Assembly (NCBI GenBank): GCA_965240325.2
Contig: OZ251222.1
Location: forward strand, 3,348,001 to 3,412,000
Origin: Rebecca billardiae RCC1528
Lineage: Eukaryota > Haptophyta
DNA length: 64,000 nt
Direction of reading: 5' to 3'
Every line of letters begins with the position of its first letter. Position 1 is the stretch's first letter. Made by a program: the position numbers and the translations under genes. Below, piece by piece: positions 41,621-50,814 of the stretch. The notes beneath the pieces were generated by a model. The model did no database searches, had not been told where the DNA came from, and saw only the letters and a program-made list of their open reading frames with translations.

Positions 41621-42086
41621 CGAGCGACACCGAGCTGTCATCTGCGGCGAAAGCCGTCATCCGCCGCGGGACCATTCCAGCAGCTGCTGCCGCATGCAGT
41701 GCAGACTCGAGCGTGGCTGCCGCTGGTGTTGGCGGCCCGGATGGGCGCGGGTGCAGCATCATCAGGTGCCAGCGACCCCATCGCGGCGGGCGCGATGGGC
41801 CAGGTCGCTGCGTTTGGCGCGCCATTGCCCAGGCCGTTCAAGCGAGCAACACCGAGCTGTTAGTTGGAGCAACTGCTGCCGCCCGTCATGATACTGTACG
41901 TACTGCTGCTGCAGCATCAACAGCGCCGCTGTTACCAGCAGCGCTGCGCTCGTGTATCCGAAGCAGCACGGCATTGATGGTCCTGCGGTCTGAGTAGGGG
42001 AGTATGCCAGTAGCTCGCATGCACCTGGAGTGCAGTCCATGCCTGTACTGCCTCGCCGAGTACTACTAGAGTAGTAGGACCTCATG

Positions 42087-42669
42087 TGCTCACGCAGCTG
42101 TGCCGCTGCCGTCTCCTTGCTGTGACGCGCAGAGCAAGTCGAGGAGTGTCTGGCGACCACCGGTGCCAGTGCTGCGCCGACAGGTAGATGCCCACCACCC
42201 GGCCGCGCCCGTAGCATGGGCGATGGTGAGATGAGTGGCAGCACAGCGCACAGCTACGAGCAAGGTTGATGTGCGACGGTGTGGAGGCACGCGTGCTCGC
42301 GGCATGCTCCGAGCCCCGTGCTGCGTGCCCCCTGCTGCTTCTCGCCCTTGGTCGTCTCCTCGTCGATGCCCTCCTCCCCCGTACGCGTGAGCTCCGCGAC
42401 GCCATCGGGCCAGCCTACCAACGAACAGTGGGCGTGGCGCCCTGCTGACGGCTGGCTGCCATCGCAAGCCATGCACGCCTGCACACGGCAACAGGGCCGT
42501 TTGCGCCCTGTTGCCGTGTGCACGGCCACAGCGGGCCGGTGCACACGGCAACAGCAGTGCGAAACCCCCTGAGGGTGACCCCTTTTGCGCCCCAGTGTGC
42601 ACACGACAACAGGGCGCAAACGCCCTGTTGCCGTGTGCAGTCGCCAGTGGCAAACGCCAAACCTGGCTG
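42087..42669 (-). repeat. E2 right terminal inverted repeat
   Basis: Uninterrupted version of the end that carries the extra segment in E1. Together with the left ends it defines the undisturbed terminal sequence of the family. Confidence 0.85.
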
Positions 42670-42676
42670 GGGGACC

Positions 42677-43764
42677 AGCCCGTCGCAGGCCTTTTTTTGA
42701 CGCCCCCCTAACCCGTCTGTCTGTCTGTTTGTCGGTCACATAAGCGCAATTCGCGTACCCGCTTACGCGCTCGATAGGACAAAAGCCGCTCGTCGTTCGG
42801 TCAAAAGCCGCTCGTCGTTCGGCGCTTTGCGTACTCACATTCGCGCGAATCGCATCGGCCCATTCGTCGTGTCGCGAGTTCACACTTCACATTCACACGA
42901 ACCGTCACTTTCTCGCTAGACATTTCACGAGCGAAAGGGCGCGCTGATATTGGCACGCGGGTATCATCTTGCATTTGACATACGAGCGTCGGAGCGGCAA
43001 GCCAGCAACCTCGCGCGGCCTCGGCGTCCCGGGTCCGAAGCCGACAGAGAGCGAGAGCCCACGAGCCCGAGGCGCCCTCGTCCTTGCGGTCGGTCGCGCG
43101 ACGAACGGCTCGCGTGCGGGGCCAGCGAGCAACGCGGGGCGCGCGGCGGGCTCACGCGCGATGCCGCCCACCACGCGCACGCGTGCGAACCCGCCGGCTC
43201 GGGCGACACGCGCCGCCTCAGCTCGAGCACGAGCGCGAGGCGTGGCGCCGGCCCGGTCGGGCGGCGGAGGGCTCGAGCTGCCGACTGCGCGCGACGAGCG
43301 CCCTCGCGTGCGGTGCCAGCGGATGAAGCGGCACGCGCGGCGGGCGCATACGCGCAGGGCCGCCATCCACGCGCGAGCGCGCGACTGCGTGCCTTCCACG
43401 AGCTGCAGCAGGCGGCCGCGGGTTGGTCGGCGGACGGCAAGGTCGGCGGAGTGCCGCCCGTCCGGCGTTTCGCTTGGGCGCGGGCCACACTCTCACTCAC
43501 AGCGCGGGGCGTGGTGCTGCAGACGGGACAGAGACGTGCACACGCGCGCGCGTCGTCAGCCCCGCCGCTGCGCCCCTGTGGCGCCCATGGCCGAGCGTCG
43601 GAATTCCGAGCTGGGCCACCGGCCCGGCGTGCCATCGTGCGTTTCAGAAACAGGTTTCCAGCCCAAGTTGACGCGCAGCGCCAACCCATATATATAGTGG
43701 GTAACTGCGCGACTCAATATAATGACAGAACGATAGTGGCAACCGCCGCCGTCGTCGTCGCGCT
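42677..43764. other. Spacer between E2 and the AP endonuclease
   Basis: No gene recognised; GC-rich open frames on both strands lack any motif I know. Holds a 20-base direct repeat AAAAGCCGCTCGTCGTTCGG (about 42780-42821, two copies) and CTGTCTGTCTGT just before it. Confidence 0.5.
43687..43697 (+). promoter_or_regulatory. TATA-like element of the AP endonuclease gene
   Basis: CATATATATAG lies 67 bp before the ATG at 43765 in an otherwise GC-rich region. Placement suits a core promoter or 5' untranslated region, but TA runs are common in spacers here. Confidence 0.35.
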
Positions 43765-44925
43765 ATGTTCGCGCGATTCGCGAACGTGGGCGTCCTGGCC
43801 GCTGTCGCTTCTGCAACTCGCTTGCCGATGGCGCCGAAGCGCGCGCTCGCGGCACGTTCAGCTCGTGCCGAGGTGTCCGCGATAGCAGTGCCGGCACCCG
43901 ATGGCGATGGCGATGAGAATCCGCCGTCGAAGAAGCCGGCCAAGAAGTCGCGCGCAGACATGCTTGCCGCGCGTGAGCCCGTCGCGCGCGCGCCGACCCC
44001 GCGGCGCGAGCCGCCTGCGGCCAACCTGGACGCCCTCACGATCTGCGCATGGAATCTTGGCGGCCTGCGCGCGTGGCTCAAGGACGACGCACGCCGCGAG
44101 GAGCTGCGGGCGACCGCACTCGCCGCGCAGCCAGATGTTCTGTTCCTGCTCGAGACGAAGCTCAACCCTGGCGAGATGGAGGACAGCGTTGGGGCGCAGC
44201 TCGCGGAGGTGTTCGGTGCGGGGTTCGAGATGCACTTCTCGTCGTGCTCGGCGCGTAAGGGCTATAGCGGCGTGTGCGCTCTCGTCGGCGAGCGTGCGCG
44301 AAAGGCGCGCGTGACTAAAGGCATCGGCGAGTGTGACGAGGAGGGTCGCGCGCTCATGCTCAGCTTCGAGGCGGAGGGCGCAGCGCCCCTGGATGTGCTG
44401 TGCGTCTACGTGCCGAACTCGGGAGACGGCCTCAAGCGCCTCGACTACCGCCTCGATGCCTGGGATCCGGCACTTGCCGCATGGGTCGACAAGCGGCACG
44501 CAGCGGGCGCGCAGGTCGTCGTCGTCGGCGATCTCAACGTCGCCCACCTCGACGCCGACATCTGGAACTGGGGCGAGAGCAAGTCGAAGAACACGGCCAT
44601 CGGCAAGAACGCGGGTACGACGCCCCAGGAGCGCGAGTCGTTCACAAAGCTGCTCGGCGGCGGGGCCGATGAGCCGCGGCTCGTTGATGCCTTCCGAGCC
44701 CGTCATCCTGACGCTTCGGGGTGCTTCTCGTACTGGAGCGTGCGCAGCAACGGCCGCCCGGTGAACCGGGGCCTCCGCCTGGACTACACGCTCGTGTCGC
44801 GAGCCATTGCCGACGCGAGTGCCGTTGACGAGTGGGGCCTGTACGACGCGTACATCCTCGACGAGTGCAACGAGCGTGGTGACCACTGCCCAGTGGGCAT
44901 CACGCTGGTCCGTGCGGCCCCATAG
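43765..44925 (+). CDS. AP endonuclease, exonuclease III/APE1 family
   Basis: 386 residues. Cleaves the DNA backbone 5' of abasic sites in base-excision repair. Family signatures appear in order: W-N-L-G-G-L-R-A near 95, L-L-E-T-K near 128 (metal-binding Glu), Y-V-P-N-S-G near 212, G-D-L-N-V-A-H near 254 (catalytic Asp and Asn), R-L-D-Y near 337, and G-D-H-C-P near 370 (catalytic His; usually S-D-H, so Ser is replaced by Gly). All catalytic residues are present, so the enzyme should be active. The roughly 90-residue N-terminus is basic with Ala/Arg/Pro and Lys-Lys pairs, and its first residues resemble an organelle-targeting peptide; dual nuclear and organelle use is possible. Single exon. Confidence 0.92.
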   Translation: MFARFANVGVLAAVASATRLPMAPKRALAARSARAEVSAIAVPAPDGDGDENPPSKKPAKKSRADMLAAREPVARAPTPRREPPAANLDALTICAWNLGGLRAWLKDDARREELRATALAAQPDVLFLLETKLNPGEMEDSVGAQLAEVFGAGFEMHFSSCSARKGYSGVCALVGERARKARVTKGIGECDEEGRALMLSFEAEGAAPLDVLCVYVPNSGDGLKRLDYRLDAWDPALAAWVDKRHAAGAQVVVVGDLNVAHLDADIWNWGESKSKNTAIGKNAGTTPQERESFTKLLGGGADEPRLVDAFRARHPDASGCFSYWSVRSNGRPVNRGLRLDYTLVSRAIADASAVDEWGLYDAYILDECNERGDHCPVGITLVRAAP

Positions 44926-45956
44926 GCTGGCCGAGCGGGTGGCCCGACCCGGGGGTGGGACTCGGTGCCGGTGGCCACGACTCGACTCGCCACTCGGTCT
45001 CGGCGGCCGGGACGACTCGAATTCCGGGAACGAATCGTCGTATCATGTATCATCATCGCCGCAGTCGTCAGTGTCGTCATGGCGAGTGACTCACATGCCG
45101 CCCGTCACATCGGAGTGCGGCATCACCGAGTGATTCATGTCACTACTACCTGCTGTATCCGATCGTCCGGAATCCGGGACCGGGCGCCCCGCTGATGACC
45201 GAGCGTCGTCTTAGACTAGCTTAGAGTCATCCGGTCCCGTGTCCGTGACCCGGTGACCGTGCGGATCGAATTTTCGACGTGATGGTCAGACGACTGGACT
45301 ACTGTGGCCGAGTGCAGAGTACTGGCGTGCTCTCGCGTCTGAGTGAGGTCCGATGGGAGTTCAAACTACTACCAGCGTTTCCGCAGGTCTCTCTTCGGAG
45401 AACGTGCGATGAATCAAATATTGCGCGATGAAGGATGCGGCGGCGCGGCAACCTGCCACCGGCACCGTGAGCCAAGTTACGGCTTACGCACAATAGTTAA
45501 CAATAAATGAACTGATACATATACCAAAGGAAGTACATACTCGTCTGTGACTACTTAGTCTACTACTCGCGTCGTCATTCTATGGTTTAACGACACAGCG
45601 CACTCGGGTCATCCCCCGCGCTGCTGCAATATAAACTAAGTTCGGTCGTCGCGCCGTCGTCATGCAGAGTCGCGCGGCGGCCGCGGAACAATAGTGTCAA
45701 TACAGTGAAGGGCCGCGCCATCGGAACATCACTGCTCATTCATGTCTCATCTTATATTATTATAATAAGGCTAAGGAGTAAGGCCGCACCGCGGCACCGG
45801 ACTACGGAGTCTCTGTTATACGGTACGCTCGGCGCAGTCGCCTCGTCCGAATCGTCGTCGAATAATATTAATAGATCTGCGCTGCTGACTCACTCTGCCT
45901 ATCACTGATAGTATGGCGGTATCACGGGCTATCAGCACTTACTGTACATATCACTG

Positions 45957-45991
<35 letters not shown>

Positions 45992-46091
45992 CACACTGTA
46001 CGTAATGTATATTATTATTTATTAGGCAGCCGGCCCGAGCTGCTCCGCGACCTGCTGCTATTATCAGTCGGACCGTCGCGCCGCGATATGA
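44926..46091. other. Convergent AT-rich spacer
   Basis: About 1.2 kb between the 3' ends of the AP endonuclease and RdRP genes. No gene seen. A TA run of about 31 bp lies at 45958-45988. It is much more AT-rich than the neighbouring genes. Confidence 0.6.
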
Positions 46092-48344
46092 TTATGAATC
46101 GGATGATGGCTGACCCCTGTGCGATGGATCGGATGCTGTCCTCGCCGGCCACTGCTCCTGCTGGCCAATGCGGCTGCTGCTTCGGCTGCTGGCAGCCCGG
46201 TGCGGCGGTCGTGTCGCACCGAGGCCTCCGCTGGTACTCCCACCTGTGCTGGCATAGGCGTCCGGTGTCACCGGGCTCCCGCTGAGGCCAGCTGGCCCAG
46301 AAGTCGGGCGGGACATCCCCGGCCGCCGCCACCGGGGCGCGCGATTCAGCTCCCGGAGCAGGTGCTGCGGGAGGGAGATGTCGCCGCCGTGCTTCCCCGC
46401 CTTGAGCGCTTGCAAATATGCGTTTGCGAGCGCGAGCGCGTCCGGGTCGTCCATGCCCGTCGGCGAGCGCGCCACCACCTTCTCCCACAGGCGGAAGAGA
46501 CGGCCGATCTGGCGCGGCGCCTGCACGATGGCCGGGTTCGTCAGGTGCTCGTGCACTCGCCCAAGGTCGAGCCCCGACACGGCCGGCTCTGCCGGCGCTG
46601 CAGACGGCGTGCCCGCCGGCCGAGCCGGCGGCACCGGCTCCGCCGCAGCCAGCGCAGGGCGTGTGGTCAGCGCAGGCAGCACGAACTGCTCGTCCCAGCA
46701 GCAGAAGTACAGGTCGCCGTCGAGGTCGCCGCCGCCGCACACCTCAGGCAGCGGGCGCGCGCCTCGCACCGAGAAGATGAGGGTGCCGAATGGCAGCGCG
46801 CGCAGCCATGCCCACTGCTCCTCGGTAAGCGAAGGCGGCTTGGTCGTGACGAGGGGCAGCACGCGCCCATCCGCCGGGCGCACGCATGGGAAGCGCGTCA
46901 CAAACATGCGCTCGCCCGGCACGCCGGGCGCAAACACGCTGCCCGTCGGCAGCGACGCAAACGGGTCGGCAACGCCCGACAGGGACGCATGCGGCACCTG
47001 CGCGGGCGGAGTGCCCGGCGCGCAGCGCGCCTCGTACGCGGCCAGCGCCTGCGGCGACAGGCCGAGCGCGCGCCACAGGTGCCGGACCATCGGGCTCAGC
47101 GGCCGAGGACCCGGCACGGGAAAGATGCCAGCGCCCGCCCCCGCCGGCACAGCCCCGGGCTGCTGGGCGGCCGTCGCGCGCTCACCACCGCGGACGCCGT
47201 TCGGCAGGATCTGCGCGGGAGCAAAGCGCTCGCGGTTGGCACGAGACGGGTGGACGAGCTTGACCAGCACGAGCGCCTCTGCGGCGCCCAGGCCGGTGGG
47301 AAGCACGTCGGCGGGCACCGGCACACCGCGCGCCGGCGCGGGCAGCACCTTGCGCATCGACGGCCGCAGCTGCACCCTGTCGATGCCCGGCCTCCGCAGC
47401 AGCATGCCCTTGAACACGCCGTGTTGTGCGCTGAACACGCGCACCTGCAACGCGCTCACGCTGCGCACGTCCAGCACGCCCGCGCGCCGAGCAAAAGAGT
47501 CCACGAGCGAGTCGGGCGCGAAGCCACACCCGTCGGACATGGCAGCGCCACCAGCGGCGGGCGGGCTGTTGTCCGGCAGAAGCCGCAGCAAGTCGGACGG
47601 CACGCGCTGGGCGAGCGCGGCGGTGGGCGCGCGTGAGCACAGCAGCTCGAGCCTCGCGACCTGCTTGCTCATGGGCTGGACGGATGCAAAGTCGCCCACG
47701 CGCTGGAGCTCGGTGGGTAGATTGAGCGCGGGGAGAGCCGCGCCTCGTGTCGCGACGTAGTGCCAGGCGACCGGCTCGGTCGCGCGTGAGACGATCGCCG
47801 CCTGCTGCGTGCCTCGTGACGCCGTGCGCACCAGCGTATCGAGAGGCACCTTCTTCGGGCTCGTGCCCGCCTTGGAGCACACAAGCTCGTACTGCAGGCC
47901 GCCGATGGTAAACGAACGAGGTGGCACGGGCTCGTCACTGTCCGCATGCGCTGTCTCGAGGGTGAGCACGCGATGCGAGCCAAAGTGTGCCGTGAGGAAC
48001 GTGCATCCACGCGCCGGGCGCGGGAGGTCAAGCACGATGGCGCCAGTGGCATCGAGCGAGGCTCGAACGTCGATGCTCCCACCTGCTCGAAGAAGCTTCT
48101 CTAGCCTTTCTACGTAGTACATCTGCGGCCTGCTGTCACACGCGTTGAGGAGCGCGGCTAGCACGCACAGCGCACGCTCGGGACTGTTGGCCACTGGCCT
48201 GGGCTCGCGCGCGCCACCGGTGCTGAAGGAGGCGGCATAGAGCGGTGCGCGAGGAGTCCTCGCGAGCCTGGCCGCTGAGTACCATGACGGGCTGGACAGC
48301 CGCATCGATGTCACGTGTGCGAGCACGATGACCGAAGACAGCAT
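46092..48344 (-). CDS. RNA-dependent RNA polymerase, cellular RNAi type
   Basis: 750 residues from the ATG at 48344. The catalytic loop of eukaryotic RDR/QDE-1 enzymes, G-G-D-L-D-G-D, is present near residue 535 (nt 46720-46740), preceded by the family blocks K-G-M-L-L-R near 310, P-S-M-R-K near 330 and T-R-F-P-C near 480. These enzymes copy single-stranded RNA into double-stranded RNA that feeds Dicer and Argonaute, so the alga probably has amplified RNA silencing. The protein is shorter than most family members (about 1,000 residues or more); the N-terminal part before the double-psi barrel is small, so an upstream exon may be missing. The last 70 residues are Ser/Gly/Arg-rich and unrelated to the fold. 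Confidence 0.88.
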   Translation of the reverse strand: MLSSVIVLAHVTSMRLSSPSWYSAARLARTPRAPLYAASFSTGGAREPRPVANSPERALCVLAALLNACDSRPQMYYVERLEKLLRAGGSIDVRASLDATGAIVLDLPRPARGCTFLTAHFGSHRVLTLETAHADSDEPVPPRSFTIGGLQYELVCSKAGTSPKKVPLDTLVRTASRGTQQAAIVSRATEPVAWHYVATRGAALPALNLPTELQRVGDFASVQPMSKQVARLELLCSRAPTAALAQRVPSDLLRLLPDNSPPAAGGAAMSDGCGFAPDSLVDSFARRAGVLDVRSVSALQVRVFSAQHGVFKGMLLRRPGIDRVQLRPSMRKVLPAPARGVPVPADVLPTGLGAAEALVLVKLVHPSRANRERFAPAQILPNGVRGGERATAAQQPGAVPAGAGAGIFPVPGPRPLSPMVRHLWRALGLSPQALAAYEARCAPGTPPAQVPHASLSGVADPFASLPTGSVFAPGVPGERMFVTRFPCVRPADGRVLPLVTTKPPSLTEEQWAWLRALPFGTLIFSVRGARPLPEVCGGGDLDGDLYFCCWDEQFVLPALTTRPALAAAEPVPPARPAGTPSAAPAEPAVSGLDLGRVHEHLTNPAIVQAPRQIGRLFRLWEKVVARSPTGMDDPDALALANAYLQALKAGKHGGDISLPQHLLRELNRAPRWRRPGMSRPTSGPAGLSGSPVTPDAYASTGGSTSGGLGATRPPHRAASSRSSSRIGQQEQWPARTASDPSHRGQPSSDS

Positions 48345-48841
48345 CGGCGCCGGCCTGGACCGTCGCGGGCCTCGCGCCCTGCTGGCTCGCGCCGCTGACG
48401 AACTCCGAGCCGCCCGGATCGAGCTGGCCAGGTCGCCAGGAGCGGAGCAGGGAACAATGACAGACTACGATAAAGGGCGGGGTCTACGATCTGATGCACG
48501 GTGGGTCGTCGTCGCGTACTGTACACTTATCATTGTCATTTGATTCTCTCTTCGGATCAAGACGCCTCGAATCAGTCTGCTGTTGTCACCGCAGGGAGAG
48601 GCCACTCGAGCGACTCCGTGTCAGGCGAGGCAGATCGCGCCAGTGCGAGGCGAGGCAGACGCTCGCCTGCCTCGCCTCGTGGCCTCAGGGAGTGACGACG
48701 GGCTGCTTCTGTCTCGTCTTGATGCAGCCGCATCGGCCCGGCCCCGGTCCCCGATGATCATGATCGCACTGAGCCGATAGGGCTCGTGGACTAAGCGCGC
48801 ACGGTCGAGGGCCGCGCACCGCTGCGCTTGCGAGCTCGGGC
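48345..48841. other. Spacer upstream of RdRP and downstream of the dipeptidase
   Basis: About 500 bp with no recognised gene. Contains the RdRP promoter side and the 3' end of the dipeptidase gene, plus a short GGCGAGGCAGA direct repeat (about 48622 and 48648). Confidence 0.5.
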
Positions 48842-50733
48842 TCATCCGACACGGACGGCCGGCACGGGCGGCGGCCCCGCCGAGTAGTTGACCGCGCGCA
48901 GCCACCAGTCCGGGTACGGGTCTGTCTTGGCCGTGTACGTGCCGTCTGCCGAGAGCTCGGCGAGGAAGCCATCGCCGAACTTGAAGATGAGCAGGTCCAC
49001 GAGCTTCCAGAGCGAGTCCAGGACGGCGGCGGCGTGCGTGGCGAACGCCGACTCGAGGTCGTCGGGCGCGCCGCCCGGCTCGCTCCCAACCTTGTCGAGC
49101 AGCTCCACCGCGCGCGCGTGCATGTGCTCCTGCAGCCTGCGCACCTCGGGCGCCATGCGCGAGTACTTGAGCTGCACCACGTTGAAGACGTAACGGCACG
49201 CCCAGAAGAGCGTGCGCTTGTCGAGCTGCTCGTAGTGGCCGAGGGTCAGGTGCGGGAGCCAGCGCATGCCCGACGGGAACGGCACGTACACCGTCGTCGG
49301 CGCCGCGTGCGCGCCCCACCACAGGATCCCGCGCAGCGCGTCGGGCCCGTGCGCGCGAGCCTGCACGACGTGCGAGTCCGACGTGCGGAACAGCCCGATG
49401 GTGCGCTCCCAGTTGCCGCGGACCGCGGCCGAGCCGCCGGCCATGGCGTGGTCGGGCGTGCCCCACGGACCGGCGGCGAGCCCCATGGTCTGGTCGTACG
49501 GCGTGCCTTCGTAGTAGCTGCGCATCACGGCGGCCATCTCCGGGATGCCCACCTTGGCGTCCGGGCGGAGGGTGGGCGGGTACGGCCGCGAGCTGCGCCA
49601 CTCCGAGTACTCGGCGGGCAGCTCGCGCGAGGGCGCGAGCATGCGGTACGCGCCCCAGACGCGGCGCCCGCTGTAGTACTTGTGCAGGTACTCCCCGTCC
49701 GAGAACGCGGCCGTAAAGTCCAGCGCGCCACGCCCGTCCCACAGCCCGTGCGCGCGCGCGATCGCGTGCATGTTAGCGCTGCCGAGGAAGTTGCGCGGGT
49801 CCGTCAGGTTCACCTCACGCACCATGAACGCGTTCGCCACCACGCCCACTGCGGCGCAGGCGCGCGCGCGCGCGCGCGCGGCGTCAGGGTGGGGCAAGAT
49901 ACGGCGTGGAGCGCGAGACGCGCGCGCCGCGGCGGAAGCGCGCGCGCGGCGTGCTGTGATGTGCGCGGCCGCGCGCACCGTGGTCATCCGGCACGCGCTG
50001 GGCGACCCAGATGGCCGATCGGCCGGTGTCGTCGGGCAAGACGTGGAAGATGAAGGCCTCGCGCGGGTCGATCAACATCAGCGACTCAGCCGAGCCTTCC
50101 GTAGCGTTCGCTGCGCCGTAGAAGCCGTGCTTCACCGCAAGGCCGCCCATCAGCTGCACCGCCTCGCGCGCTGTGCGCGCGCGCTCCATCGCCAGCTGCG
50201 AGAGCTGGTCGACCGAGAAGAGCGCATGGCCGCCCATGCCGATGGGCTGCGCGCCGAAGCGCCCCGAGCACGTCGATTCGCCGATGCCGACGCCGTGCTC
50301 GTTCAGCGCCCCGTACGTCTGCGGGCGCGGCAGCGGGCGCGGGGAGGGCCGTGATTGGAGGGCGAACGCAGCGCGAGGCCGCGTGCAACGCAACGGCGAC
50401 GCGCACCTGCTCATGGTAAGAGTACGTGTGCGCGACCTCCTCGATAAAGCCGAGGGGTACCGATGGCTTCTGCGTGTGGGCCGGCCGATACGCTGGGACA
50501 CCGCGCTCGCCGACATAGCGCGGGTACGACTCCGGCGAGAAGTACACCGGCCGGCGTGAGCCCGGCGCGTGGTCCTTGGCCGGCACGTGCACGAGACGAG
50601 GATCCACGTTGGCCTCGCCGTCGTTCGAGTGAGTAGCAAGCACGCTGCCATCTACGGTCGCAAGCCGTCCAGCGATGAGAGTCGTGCAGCCAGGCGCAAA
50701 CAGCGGGGCTACCGCAAGCACGCCGGCCAGCAT
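48842..50733 (-). CDS. Dipeptidase of peptidase family C69 (three exons)
   Basis: N-terminal-nucleophile dipeptidase. Exons (minus): 50733-50407, 50318-49979, 49848-48842, joined in phases 0 and 1 for 557 residues. A short hydrophobic leader (M-L-A-G-V-L-A-V-A-P-L) ends in G-C-T-T; the Cys at about residue 16 is the expected nucleophile, exposed after processing, as in the family pattern C-T-T...D-G-S. The body carries N-E-H-G-V-G-I-G-E-S-T-C (about 115-126), S-H-V-V-Q-A-R and V-Y-V-P-F, all in family positions. The leader suggests a vacuole/lysosome or secreted location. Introns (88 and 130 bp) start GTGCGC and end CCGCAG. The start at ATG 50733 was chosen because the upstream in-frame codon at 50775 is GTG and the leader begins at 50733. 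Confidence 0.88.
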
Positions 50734-50814
50734 GGATGGTGACGATGACGGCCGCCCGCTCGGTGCTCGCGCCACTGTGCCGTCTCGGACTCCGGTTGCC
50801 CAATCTTCACGCCC
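50734..50814. promoter_or_regulatory. 81-bp divergent promoter, dipeptidase / C2HC protein
   Basis: Only 81 bp separate the two start codons, so both promoters and both 5' untranslated regions must overlap. No TATA box. Confidence 0.5.

Larger units (their letters stand above)
35568..42669. mobile_element. E2: 7.1-kb fold-back DNA transposon, non-autonomous
   Basis: Second copy of the E1 family, again CAGTAAGG...CCTGGCTG, flanked by a different perfect 7-bp duplication GGGGACC (35561-35567 and 42670-42676). Order: left inverted repeat 35568-36150, left array, core, inverted right array, right inverted repeat 42087-42669. It is about 1 kb longer than E1 through extra 214-bp units (about two left, three right). 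High identity to E1 in the ends and core indicates recent movement. No transposase was recognised, so mobility must come from elsewhere. It inserted about 330 bp upstream of the kinase gene start. Confidence 0.88.

Noticed and set aside
39173-41863. Open frames of 780-900 codons across the E2 right array
   Set aside because: Same reason as in E1; also open on the opposite strand.
42905-43689. Possible gene upstream of the AP endonuclease
   Set aside because: Both strands are open with Arg/Ala/Pro composition and no motif; nothing supports either strand.
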